Part shown: positions 42,900-51,303 of the stretch, one piece after another
Numbering within the stretch: the first letter of the stretch is position 1
Layout: each line of letters begins with the position of its first letter
DNA from: Rhodobiaceae bacterium
Lineage (GTDB): Bacteria > Pseudomonadota > Alphaproteobacteria > Rhizobiales > JAKPQE01
Length of the DNA: 64,000 bases
Reading direction: 5' to 3'
NCBI GenBank assembly: GCA_028278505.1
Contig: JANQEG010000087.1
Location: 1-64,000 of the forward strand
Made by a program: the position numbers and the translations under genes
Notes under the pieces: generated by a model
What the model saw: the letters and a program-made list of their open reading frames with translations, nothing else
Database searches by the model: none
Told to the model about the DNA's origin: nothing

Positions 42900-45377
42900 A
42901 TGGCGGCAGAGGAAAGACCGGATATCCCCGCAGCGCTCCCGGCATCGACCCTGCGCCGGGTCTGCGATCCGGCGGCCTTCGATTTCGCCACCACCGACGA
43001 GCTTGCCGCCATAGACGGCTTCATCGGCCAGGACCGGGCGCTCGACGCGATCCGTTTCGGCGCCCGGATCAAGCAGCCCGGCTTCAATCTCTTCGCGCTC
43101 GGCCCGGAGGGCTCGGGGCGGCTGACGGCGATCCGCGCCATTCTGGAAAAGCAGGCCTCCACCGAGCCCTGCGGCGAAGACTGGGTCTACGTCAACAATT
43201 TCGATCATCCGCATAAACCCCGGGCGATCCGGCTCGCCAAGGGGCTGGCGATAACCTTCCGCGATGCGATGGTCGAACTGATCGACGATCTGCGCATCAC
43301 CGTGCCCGGCCAGTTCGAGACCGACGATTACCGCAGCCGCCGGCGGGTCATCGACGAAGAGTTCGAAGGCTCCCAGCAGGGCGCGTTCGAGGCGCTGCGC
43401 GAGAAGGTGGCGGCGGAGAATATCGCCATATTGCGCACGCCGATGGGCTTTGCGCTGGCGCCGCTTAAGGGTGGCAAGGTGATCAAGCCGGAGGAGTTCG
43501 AGGCGCTGCCCGAAGACGAGCGATCGCGCATCCAGGCGAGGCTCGAAGCGCTCAACGGCGAGCTCGAAGAAGTCATTCATCAGCTACCGCGGATCGAAAA
43601 GGAGCGCCGCAACAGAATTCGCGAACTGAATGCCGGGATCGCCGAGATCGCCATCGGCAGTTCGATCGCGGTGACCGCGGAGCGCTTCCGCGATATCGCG
43701 GCGATCCAGGACTTCCTGAATGCCGCCAAGCACAATCTGATCAAGAACGTGGCGCTGTTTCTCGCCGAGGGAACCGACAACCCGGAAAGCCCGTTTCCGG
43801 CGATCACCCGGCCGACGATGGACGATCCGCGTTTCGCCGCCTTCATGGTCAACGTGTTTGCCGCCGCCGAAGATGACGGCGCGCCGGCCGCAGAGGCGCC
43901 GTGCGCGCCGATCGTTCACGAAAAGAACCCGACGCTCGGCAATCTGATCGGGCGCGTCGAGCATTTGGCGCAGATGGGTGCGCTGGTCACCAATTTCCTG
44001 CTGATCAAGCCGGGCGCGCTGCACCGTGCCAATGGCGGCTATCTGGTGCTCGATGCGCGCCGGGTGCTGACCGAGCCGTTCGCCTGGGACGCGCTCAAAC
44101 GGACGCTGAAGAGCGGATCGATCACGATCACCTCGCCGGGGGCCGAGGTCAGCCCGGTGCGGACCATCTCCCTCGAACCGGAGCCGATCCCCGCCGACAT
44201 CAAGGTGGTGCTGTTCGGCGAGCCGATGCTCTATTACCTGCTGGTGCAGCTCGACCCGGAGTTTTCCGAACTGTTCAAGGTGCAGGCGGATTTCGACACC
44301 GAAATCAAGCACTCGGACGACTCGGTCAGGCTCTATGCGCGGCTGATCGCCTCGATCGCCAAGAGCAAGGAGGTCAGGCCGATCGACAGGACCGGCGTGG
44401 CGCGGCTGATCGAGGAGGCGATCCGGGCCGCCGACGATTCGGAGCGCATCTCGCTGCGCATCGGTCACGTCGCCGACCTGATCCACGAGGCCGATTTCTG
44501 GGCCGCCTCGAACGGGCGCGACACCGTCAACGCCGACGACGTGGAGCAGGCGGTCGCCGAGCGCCGGCGCCGCCGCGATCGAATCCGGGAGCGCGGCCAG
44601 GAGGCGATCGAGCGCGGAACCGTGCTGATCGACACCGACGGCGAACAGATCGGCCAGGTCAACGGCCTGTCCGTGCTCGACCTCGGCAACACGAGGTTCG
44701 GGCGGCCGACGCGGATCACGGCGCGGGTGCGCATGGGCACCGGCAAGATCGTCGATATCGAGCGCGAGGTCGATCTCGGCGGGCCGCTGCATTCCAAGGG
44801 CGTCTTCATCCTGTCGAGCTATCTGGCAACGCGGTTCGCGCTCAACCGGCCGATGTCGTTGTGGGCGAGCATCGCGTTCGAGCAGTCCTATGGCGGCGTC
44901 GACGGCGACAGCGCCTCGAGCACCGAGCTCTATGCGCTGTTGTCGGCGCTGGCCGAGGTGCCGCTGCGCCAGGATCTGGCGATAACCGGCTCGGTCAACC
45001 AGCTCGGCCAGGTGCAGGCGATCGGCGGCGTCAACGAGAAGATCGAAGGGTTCTACGATCTGTGCCGGGCGCGCGGGCTGACCGGCCGCCAGGGGGTGCT
45101 GATCCCGGTCTCGAACGTCAAGCATCTGATGCTGCGCGCCGACGTTGCCGAGGCGGCCGCCGACGGCCGCTTCCACATCTACCCGGTGACGACGATCGAT
45201 GAGGGGATTGCGCTTCTGACCGGACGCCCGGCCGGCGCCCGGCAACCGGACGGCAGCTATCCCGACGGCAGCATCAATGCGCTCGTCGATCAGCGCCTCC
45301 GCGCCTTCGCCGAACGGCGCCGCGCCTTCGGCGCCGATCATGACGGCGACGGGCGCGAACCGAGGGAGGGCGTCTGA
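42900..45377 (+). CDS. Lon-like ATP-dependent protease (AAA_32/YcbZ-LonC type)
   Basis: 825 residues. It lacks the N-terminal Lon substrate domain; the AAA region begins with GFIGQDRALDAIRFGARI and contains FALGPEGSGR as a Walker A with Arg in place of the final Lys-Thr, so ATP use may be altered. The C-terminal Lon protease domain has Ser671 in VDGDSASS and Lys714 in VNEKIEGF, 43 residues apart as in LonA. Residues about 180-260 form a coiled coil. It should degrade damaged proteins. Its stop overlaps the next start by one base (TGATG), so it is coupled to the stress protein. Confidence 0.9.
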   Translation: MAAEERPDIPAALPASTLRRVCDPAAFDFATTDELAAIDGFIGQDRALDAIRFGARIKQPGFNLFALGPEGSGRLTAIRAILEKQASTEPCGEDWVYVNNFDHPHKPRAIRLAKGLAITFRDAMVELIDDLRITVPGQFETDDYRSRRRVIDEEFEGSQQGAFEALREKVAAENIAILRTPMGFALAPLKGGKVIKPEEFEALPEDERSRIQARLEALNGELEEVIHQLPRIEKERRNRIRELNAGIAEIAIGSSIAVTAERFRDIAAIQDFLNAAKHNLIKNVALFLAEGTDNPESPFPAITRPTMDDPRFAAFMVNVFAAAEDDGAPAAEAPCAPIVHEKNPTLGNLIGRVEHLAQMGALVTNFLLIKPGALHRANGGYLVLDARRVLTEPFAWDALKRTLKSGSITITSPGAEVSPVRTISLEPEPIPADIKVVLFGEPMLYYLLVQLDPEFSELFKVQADFDTEIKHSDDSVRLYARLIASIAKSKEVRPIDRTGVARLIEEAIRAADDSERISLRIGHVADLIHEADFWAASNGRDTVNADDVEQAVAERRRRRDRIRERGQEAIERGTVLIDTDGEQIGQVNGLSVLDLGNTRFGRPTRITARVRMGTGKIVDIEREVDLGGPLHSKGVFILSSYLATRFALNRPMSLWASIAFEQSYGGVDGDSASSTELYALLSALAEVPLRQDLAITGSVNQLGQVQAIGGVNEKIEGFYDLCRARGLTGRQGVLIPVSNVKHLMLRADVAEAAADGRFHIYPVTTIDEGIALLTGRPAGARQPDGSYPDGSINALVDQRLRAFAERRRAFGADHDGDGREPREGV

Positions 45378-46135
45378 TGGCGGAAAAAACCGCACCTAAC
45401 GTCCGCCGCGTCCTGGTGGAATTCGGCCCGGGCGAACAGTCCGACCGGTTGCTCGACGCCGCGGCGCGGCTCGCAGCCGCCGTGCGGGCCGATCTTTCCG
45501 GCCTCTTCATCGAGGACAGCGCGCTGCTCGACCTTGCCGGCCTGCCGTTTGCGCGCGCGGTGGCGCCGCGGCCGGAACCGGCCCGTTCGCTGCAGCGTCC
45601 CGATATGGAGGCGATGTTTGCCGCGCTCGCCCGCCGCTGCCAGCGCGATCTCGAAATCGCCGCAAAGGCGGCCCGGCTCGGCTGGTCGTTCGAAGTGCTG
45701 CGCGGCGAGCGCCATACGATCCTGGAGACCGCCGGCGCCGGCGGCGATTTCGTCGTCGTCTCGACCGAGGTGGAAAGCCGCATCGGCATCGATCCGTGCC
45801 GCTCGGCGCGGCAGGCGGCAAGCGGGGTCGCCGGCGTCGTCGTGGTGCACAAGGCGATGCGGCCGAATGCGCGCGGCCCGGTCGTCATTCTCGACGGCGA
45901 CGATGCGGCGCCCATCAAGGCGGTCGCCGCCGATCTCGCCGCGGCGCAGTCGGCGCCGCTCAACACCATCGCGGCGCGAACGGATATCGACAGCATCGTT
46001 CTCGCGCTCGAAGCGGCGCGGCCATCCTTCGTCGTTGCCGATCTCAATTCGCCGCTCTTCGCCGAAGACGTTTCGATCCGGCGCATCGCCCGGGCGGCGT
46101 CGGCGCCGGTGCTTCTGGTCCGGGCGGAGACTTAG
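45377..46135 (+). CDS. Universal stress protein-like protein
   Basis: 252 residues. It begins RRVLVEFGPGEQSDRLLDAAARLAAAVRADLSGLFIEDSALL, the first strand-helix of a UspA fold, and has a second Rossmann-like half ending VLLVRAET. The G-2x-G-9x-G(S/T) ATP loop of true UspA is not clear. It is translationally coupled to the Lon-like protease, suggesting a regulatory or adaptor role under stress. It overlaps the end of the ferredoxin oxidoreductase gene by 4 bases head-on. Confidence 0.75.
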   Translation: MAEKTAPNVRRVLVEFGPGEQSDRLLDAAARLAAAVRADLSGLFIEDSALLDLAGLPFARAVAPRPEPARSLQRPDMEAMFAALARRCQRDLEIAAKAARLGWSFEVLRGERHTILETAGAGGDFVVVSTEVESRIGIDPCRSARQAASGVAGVVVVHKAMRPNARGPVVILDGDDAAPIKAVAADLAAAQSAPLNTIAARTDIDSIVLALEAARPSFVVADLNSPLFAEDVSIRRIARAASAPVLLVRAET

Positions 46136-49100
46136 TCCGCAGCGTGATAGGGCGAAAGCGCCCGCCAGAGTTCAGCGCCGATCTCTTTGTCGACGGTTCC
46201 CGCGCTGTCGAGGAACGCAGCCCGGCGCGCCGGAAACGAAGCTGCGGCTTTTTTGAGCGTCCGGGTCTTGATGTGGCCGAAGCCGCGTATCGTCGCCGGC
46301 AGGGCGGCGAGTTCGGTCGCCGCTTCCAGATTGGCCGCGGTCAGGGCGGAGCAAAGCTCCTCGACCAGCGCCGCATAGCCGCTAACCAGCCGCCTTTCGG
46401 TGCGGCGTTCCTGCTGGTAGCCGAAAATGTCCAGCGGCGTGCCGCGCAAGCCCTTCATCCGCGCCATGAGCTGCAAGCCGGGCAGCAGCCAGCCGCCGAA
46501 GCGGCGCTTGCCGCGGCGTCCGTCCGCGGTCAGCGCGACGGGGACGAAGGGCGGGGCCATATAAAAGGCCAAACGGGACCGGTCGCCGGTCCGGCCCGTG
46601 AGCGGGCCGACGAAGGCCGGGTCGGTCAAGAGCCGCGCCACCTCGTACTCGTCCTTATAGGCCATCAGCCGGTAGGCGGTGCGGGAAACGGTCTCGGTAA
46701 ACCGGCCGGGCGCGCCGGAAACCGCCGTCTCGGCTTCGGCAGCGTTTTCGACGAGCCGGCGATAGCGGTCCGCATAGGCAACGCTCTGATAGGCGGCGAG
46801 TTCGGCGGCGAAAAGTTCGATCGGATCGTCGGCCGCGTCGGCGGCGGTCGTCAGCCCAAGGCTTTCGGCGACCGCCTGTAGGTCGGCGGCGGCAAGCCGG
46901 CCCCAATCAAAAGCGATGCGGTTCTTCTCGGCGGCAACGCCATGGGCGGCGATCGCGGCCTGGATCGCGGCGATATCGACCGGCAGCAGGCCGAGCTGCG
47001 CCGCGGCGCCGAGCAGCACCATATTGCCGAAGATGGTCTCGCCGAACGCCTTTTCCGCAATCGCATTGGCGTCGAGGCAATGGGCGCGCTCAGCGCCGAG
47101 GGCGGCGCCGATCCGCGCGCGATAGGCCTCGACCGGCAGCGTTGCCGACGGGTCGAAGGCCTGGGCGACCATCGGCACGGCATCGTCGAGCAGCACCGCA
47201 TGGCCGCCGGGCTTCAGCTTGGCGACGCCGCCGGGGCCGGCGGCGCAGGCGAGATCGCCGGCAATCAGGAGGTCGGCGGCGCCGTCGGGCAGGCGCGCGG
47301 CAAGATCGCTGGCGTTTGCGCCGATGCGGATATGGGTCGTTACTTCGCCGCCCTTCCGGGCCAATCCGGTGATGTCGAGGGCCGACACGGCGCGGCCCTC
47401 GAAATGGGCGGCGCGGCCGATAATGGCGCCAAGCGTGACAAGGCCGGTGCCGCCGACGCCGGCAATGACGATGCCGTAAGGTGCCGCGGTGTCGAGCGCG
47501 GCGGGGACGGGCAGGGCGGCGATCGGTGCCGCCGGCGGCGCCGTGGCCGGCTTCGGCGGCGGCGGCCGATCGGTCGTAACGGTGACGAAGCTCGGACAGA
47601 AGCCGTCGAGGCAGGACAGATCGGTATTGCAGGTGGAGGCGTCGATCCGCCGCTTGGTGCCGAAAGGCGTGTCGCGGCGGCGCACGGCGACGCAATGGGA
47701 GAGGTCCGAGCAGTCGCCGCAATCCTCGCAGACGCGGTGGTTGATGATGACGGCCGGCTCCGGCGCCGCCCAGCGGCCGCTCTTGCGGTGGCGGCGCTTT
47801 TCGGTGGCGCAGATCTGGTCGTAGATGATCGCCGACACGCCCGGAAGCGTTCGGCAATCGGCCATCACCTCGGCAAGGTCGTCGCGGTCGCGGAGCCGGA
47901 CGCCCGGCGGCAGCGCCGCGGGCGCCGGCCGGTCGGCAGAGCGGCCGGTGACGATATAGATCGGCGCAACACCCTCGGCGTGGAGCTGATGCGCGATGTC
48001 GGCGGCGCTCGGCGCGCCCTCCACCGGCTGGCCGCCGGTCATGGCGACGGCGTCGTTGACGAGGATCTTATAGGTGATCGGCACATTGGCAGCGACGGCG
48101 GCACGGATCGCCAGACTTCCGGAATGCATATAGGTGCCGTCGCCGAGGTTCTGGAAGACGTGTTTACAATCTGTAAAATTCGCGGCACCGATCCAATTGG
48201 CGCCCTCGCCACCCATTTGCGGGATCGTCGCGGTGCGGCTCTCGGGCGCCCACATCACCATTGAATGGCAGCCGATGCCGGCGGTCGCCACGCTTCCCTC
48301 GGGCGTTGCGGTGGAGCGGGCGTGCGGGCAGCCGGCGCAGAAATGCGGCGTGCGGGCCGGCAGATCGATGCCGGCGGGCGCTTCGGCGGCCAGTTCTGCG
48401 GCGGCCGCGTTCAAATGGTCGCGGAGGCCTTCCGGCAGATCGGGCAGGCCGGCGATGCGCGGCGCGACGAGGCGGGCGAGCAGGCGCGGATCGGTCTCGC
48501 CGATCGCCGTCACGAGTTCTTTCTCAGTCTCGTCGGTTTTCCCAAGGATTTGCGGCCGCTCTCCGTCGGGCCAGGAAAACGCCAGGTCCTTCGCCTGGGT
48601 TTCGATAACGGCGCGTTTTTCCTCGACGACGATTACTTTGTCGAACCCGCGCAGGAATTCGCCATTGGCGGCGTCTTCGAGCGGCCAGACGAGGCCGATC
48701 TTGCGCAGGCCGATGCCGAGATCGGCGAGATCGCAATCGGCAAGCCCGAGCAGAGCAAAAGCCTCGCGCAGGTCGCGATAGGGCTTGCCGGCGGCAACGA
48801 AACCAAGCCTTTTTACCGACGGTGCGATCTCGGTGCGGTCGAACGGATTTGCGCGGGCGAAGGCGCGGACGGCGGGCAGCTTATAGCGGTGCAGCAGCGT
48901 GTCCTGGTCCCAGCGGGTGTTCGGCCAGCGCGGGCCGAGCCCGGTTTCGGGCAGAGCCACATCGTTGGGAAGGGCGAACGAAAGCGGCAGGTCCGGCAGG
49001 GTCACCGAGGCGGAGGTGTCGACGAGGTCGGCGACCAGCTTGAGGCCGACCCAGAGGCCGGAGAAGCGGGAGAGGGCGTAGCCGGCCAGGCCGAATTCCA

Positions 49101-49659
49101 GGATTTCAACCGCATCGACCGGGTGCAGGACCGGGATCGCGGCGGCGATAAACGCTTGTTCGCACTGGTTGGGAATGCTCGACGACGAGGCCGCCGGATC
49201 GTCGCCGACGACGGCAAGCACGCCGCCTTGTTGGTGGGCGCCGTCGAAACTGGCGTGTTTGATGGCGTCGGCGGCGCGGTCAAGCCCGGGGTTCTTGGCG
49301 TACCACAGGCCGAACACGCCCTGATGCGGGCCGCCGCCATAGATTTCGGTCTGCTGGCTGCCCCACACCGCATTGACCGCCAGCTCCTCGTTGAGGCCGG
49401 GCTCGAAGCGGATTTGCAAGCGGGCAAGGTCGTCGCGATTGCGCCACAGGGCGAAGTCGAGCCCGCCGAGCGGCGAGCCGCGATAGCCGGAGACGAAGCC
49501 GGCGGTGTCGAGGCCGTTTGCCCGGTCCTGTTCCTTCTGCAGACGCAGCAGGGTGACGATCGTCTCGGGGCCGGACAGGTAGAGCCGTTCGGCGGTTGGT
49601 CCGCCGCCGGTTTCGGCCGCACGCCTGCCGGCGGCAACCGGTGCCTCTCCCATCTCCAC
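46132..49659 (-). CDS. Fused indolepyruvate ferredoxin oxidoreductase (IorA-IorB type)
   Basis: 1175 residues. The order is a pyruvate-ferredoxin-type N-terminal domain (AERLYLSGPETIVTLLRLQ, TAGFVSGYRGSPLGGLD), the TPP-binding domain (FCAGCPHARST, GIGCHSMV, GGEGANWIGAA, GDGTYMHSG), a cysteine-rich region (CEDCGDCSDLSHC; CNTDLSCLDGFCPSF) suggesting Fe-S clusters, and a gamma-type domain (IAGVGGTGLVTLGAIIGRAA). It oxidises aryl or 2-oxo acids to acyl-CoA with reduced ferredoxin as electron carrier. The long single-chain form is known from proteobacteria. A 16-bp palindrome lies in its promoter region. Confidence 0.93.
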   Translation of the reverse strand: MEMGEAPVAAGRRAAETGGGPTAERLYLSGPETIVTLLRLQKEQDRANGLDTAGFVSGYRGSPLGGLDFALWRNRDDLARLQIRFEPGLNEELAVNAVWGSQQTEIYGGGPHQGVFGLWYAKNPGLDRAADAIKHASFDGAHQQGGVLAVVGDDPAASSSSIPNQCEQAFIAAAIPVLHPVDAVEILEFGLAGYALSRFSGLWVGLKLVADLVDTSASVTLPDLPLSFALPNDVALPETGLGPRWPNTRWDQDTLLHRYKLPAVRAFARANPFDRTEIAPSVKRLGFVAAGKPYRDLREAFALLGLADCDLADLGIGLRKIGLVWPLEDAANGEFLRGFDKVIVVEEKRAVIETQAKDLAFSWPDGERPQILGKTDETEKELVTAIGETDPRLLARLVAPRIAGLPDLPEGLRDHLNAAAAELAAEAPAGIDLPARTPHFCAGCPHARSTATPEGSVATAGIGCHSMVMWAPESRTATIPQMGGEGANWIGAANFTDCKHVFQNLGDGTYMHSGSLAIRAAVAANVPITYKILVNDAVAMTGGQPVEGAPSAADIAHQLHAEGVAPIYIVTGRSADRPAPAALPPGVRLRDRDDLAEVMADCRTLPGVSAIIYDQICATEKRRHRKSGRWAAPEPAVIINHRVCEDCGDCSDLSHCVAVRRRDTPFGTKRRIDASTCNTDLSCLDGFCPSFVTVTTDRPPPPKPATAPPAAPIAALPVPAALDTAAPYGIVIAGVGGTGLVTLGAIIGRAAHFEGRAVSALDITGLARKGGEVTTHIRIGANASDLAARLPDGAADLLIAGDLACAAGPGGVAKLKPGGHAVLLDDAVPMVAQAFDPSATLPVEAYRARIGAALGAERAHCLDANAIAEKAFGETIFGNMVLLGAAAQLGLLPVDIAAIQAAIAAHGVAAEKNRIAFDWGRLAAADLQAVAESLGLTTAADAADDPIELFAAELAAYQSVAYADRYRRLVENAAEAETAVSGAPGRFTETVSRTAYRLMAYKDEYEVARLLTDPAFVGPLTGRTGDRSRLAFYMAPPFVPVALTADGRRGKRRFGGWLLPGLQLMARMKGLRGTPLDIFGYQQERRTERRLVSGYAALVEELCSALTAANLEAATELAALPATIRGFGHIKTRTLKKAAASFPARRAAFLDSAGTVDKEIGAELWRALSPYHAAD

Positions 49660-49712
49660 AGCCTCCCGGTTCGCGGCCGGCCGCCGGATTTGCCCGCGGC
49701 GTCTGACCGGGA

Positions 49713-49728
49713 TTTACGGTACCGTAAA
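49713..49728. promoter_or_regulatory. 16-bp perfect palindrome, probable operator
   Basis: TTTACGGT-ACCGTAAA lies 54-69 bases upstream of the oxidoreductase start. Length and symmetry suit a dimeric repressor such as a TetR-family protein. No regulator gene is adjacent. Confidence 0.5.
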
Positions 49729-49833
49729 ATCGGAAGGGCGTAAAATGAGGATTTGCTGATGGACGGGAAACGGCGGCGTGCGGGTGGCGGGTGCCGGTGG
49801 GCGAAACAATGGCAGGTCGGTACGGAAGAGGTT

Positions 49834-49916
49834 CGAACCCGAAGGGTTCGCAAGGCCGAACGGCCGTCGCGCGGTCAGCGCGCCCCCGCGGAGGTCATGA
49901 GCGAAGCGAATTGACC
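49834..49916 (+). repeat. Four-hairpin structured element, copy A
   Basis: Stem-loops in order: CGAACCC-GAA-GGGTTCG (49834-49850), GGCC-GAAC-GGCC (49854-49865), CGCGC-GGTCA-GCGCG (49868-49882), and GGTCA...TGACC (49893-49916) with the 14-base loop TGAGCGAAGCGAAT. Stems covary with copy B while loops and linkers (CAA, CCCC) stay constant. Confidence 0.8.
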
Positions 49917-49953
49917 GTGAGCGAAGTAATGGTGGGCAGGAAGGCAAAGGTTC

Positions 49954-49993
49954 AAAAAAAGCCCTGCCGAGCTTGTTGTCGCCATGGCAGGGC
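49954..49993 (-). terminator. Rho-independent terminator (minus strand)
   Basis: On the minus strand GCCCTGCC (49986-49993) pairs with GGCAGGGC (49961-49968) across 17 bases and runs into TTTTTTT (49954-49960). No annotated minus-strand gene ends near it, so an unrecognised transcript may come from 50.0-50.7 kb, or the tRNA transcript reads this far. Confidence 0.65.
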
Positions 49994-50184
49994 CTGCCCC
50001 GAAGGGTCTTGAGGCTCAATGGGTGAACCCACGAGCAATCGGTACTAAGATACGCTTCAATCCTTAAATATCAAGTGATTAGCACTTGCTTTTCGCAACC
50101 GAGAAGATCGCGGGGCAGCGCGTTTGCGACCTATAGCCTTCGCTGACGCGGCGAAACACGGCGCCGGCATACCGTGTCGAACGG

Positions 50185-50278
50185 GGCAATGGGTCCCCGC
50201 TTGCGCGAGGACGGTGGGTGTTGTTGTCGCTGGAGCACAAAACTTACACCTTCCCCGCGAAAGCGGGGAACCATTGGC
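50185..50278. repeat. REPIN-like inverted pair, family 1
   Basis: 50185-50216 (forward: GGCAATGGGTCCCCGC...GGACGGTG) and 50247-50278 (reverse: CACCTTCCCCGCGAAAGC then GGGGAACCATTGGC). With flanks CATACCGTGTCGA and AATAATAAG the whole 125-base unit recurs in reverse at 61840-61970. Confidence 0.85.
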
Positions 50279-50525
50279 GGCGCCGAAATAATAAGCGTTC
50301 GCGGTGCTTACCGGAATCATCGAGGCGCGGATTGAAAAGACGGTATCGAACTGAACCGGGCAACAGTGTTGTGATGCGTTAAATAGTCGACGTGTTCTGA
50401 AAAAGACCGAACCGATAGTCCTCCTTCGCCCGCCCAACTACGCTGAAGCTTCAGCGGGCCGGGGCTTCGGAGGACACGCCTACGCCTATATCGCCTTCGG
50501 CTGGCGAAGCTGGCTAGCAGAAATT

Positions 50526-50608
50526 CGAGCCCGGAGGGCTCGCAAGCGCGAACGCGCGCCGGCCGGTCAGGCCGCCCCGTCGGAGCCGGTGAGCGAAGCG
50601 AACTCGGC
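50526..50608 (+). repeat. Four-hairpin structured element, copy B
   Basis: Stem-loops: CGAGCCC-GGA-GGGCTCG (50526-50542), GCGC-GAAC-GCGC (50546-50557), CGGCC-GGTCA-GGCCG (50560-50574), and GCCGG...TCGGC (50585-50608) with loop TGAGCGAAGCGAAC. Spacing is the same as in copy A to within a base or two. Confidence 0.8.
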
Positions 50609-50769
50609 GTGAGACAGAAAAAGGTCGAAACTGAAGGGTTGGCCCGCTTTCGTTCCGCGCTTTCACTTCGTTACAGCGCAGTCACTACAGCGCGGCATCC
50701 GTTTCGCACGCTACATCGCTCATCGCGCTGTAGCGAAATTTTGCCTTTGGCAAAATTAGCGAAAGCGGA

Positions 50770-50845
50770 TGGTGGGCCCGGCAGGACTCGAACCTGCAAC
50801 CAGACCGTTATGAGCGGCCGGCTCTAACCATTGAGCTACGGGCCC
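50770..50845 (-). tRNA. tRNA with CAT anticodon (probably tRNA-Ile2, lysidine type)
   Basis: 76 bases including an encoded CCA. Acceptor GGGCCCG pairs with CGGGCCC, D-arm GCTC-AATGGTTA-GAGC, anticodon arm GGCCG-CTCATAA-CGGTC, T-arm CAGG-TTCGAGT-CCTG. The CT-CAT-AA loop and the overall sequence resemble the tRNA-Ile2 of Rhizobiales, whose C34 is changed to lysidine; elongator tRNA-Met is the alternative. It is not an initiator tRNA, because the acceptor closes with G-C and the anticodon stem lacks three G-C pairs. Confidence 0.92.
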
Positions 50846-50883
50846 GGATAAAGGGCATGAGCGATAGTCGCTCCGGACTCTCG

Positions 50884-51186
50884 CTATATCAATAGCGTTT
50901 CGCGGGCAAGGCGCTCGGCGTCATAGCTCGTCGCCCTGGCCCTCTCCTCTCTGAGGCTGTCGTGTTCACACATCTCAAAGCCGGATACGGCCACGACCTC
51001 GATCGATCGCCCGAGTGTGTCGAATTTCAGGAAATATTCCTGTTCGAACGTCGCCGAAGTGATGCGATGGTTGGTTGGCGCGACCTTGCCTTTGCCCACC
51101 TTTCCCGCGGAAGCGGGAATCCAATTATCCCGTCGATACGTTTTGCCATCGGCTATTGCGAATTGAAGAGTCGACCGACAAAACAA
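50884..51186 (-). pseudogene. Possible gene remnant containing a REP repeat
   Basis: A 100-residue frame. Its C-terminal 55 residues (EQEYFLKFDTLGRSIEVVAV, CEHDSLREERARATSYDAER) look like real protein, but the N-terminal part, NWIPASAGKVGKGKVAP, is simply the translation of a family-1 palindrome. A small gene may have been broken or fused by the repeat. No family is recognised. Confidence 0.3.
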
Positions 51187-51238
51187 ATGCCAATAATGGC
51201 GGATTGGCCAATGGTTCCCCGCTTTCGCGGGGAAGGTG
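51099..51238. repeat. REPIN-like inverted pair, family 1
   Basis: 51099-51128 is the reverse form (CACCTTTCCCGCGGAAGC) and 51207-51238 the forward form (GCCAATGGTTCCCCGC-TTTC-GCGGGGAAGGTG); spacer about 78 bases. Confidence 0.85.
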
Positions 51239-51303
51239 CGGTTATTGGCCTCCGAGTTTCCTCGATACGCCGTCCCCGTGCAAAAACCGGCCCAACCGAT
51301 CCG

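Larger units (their letters stand above)
49660..50769. other. Long intergenic island with structured repeats
   Basis: 1.1 kb without a convincing gene. It holds the promoter palindrome of the oxidoreductase gene, a four-hairpin element (49834-49916), a minus-strand terminator, a CAAGTG-ATTAG-CACTTG hairpin (50072-50088), a family-1 REPIN-like pair, a second four-hairpin element (50526-50608) and an AATTTTGCC-TTT-GGCAAAATT hairpin (50737-50757) just past the tRNA. Confidence 0.7.
50846..51303. other. Region between the tRNA and hypE
   Basis: It holds a possible gene remnant (50884-51186, minus) and a family-1 inverted repeat pair. Nothing else is recognised. Confidence 0.5.

Noticed and set aside
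49714-50019. 101-codon minus-strand frame
   Set aside because: It runs through the four-hairpin element and the terminator; its composition is that of structured repeats.
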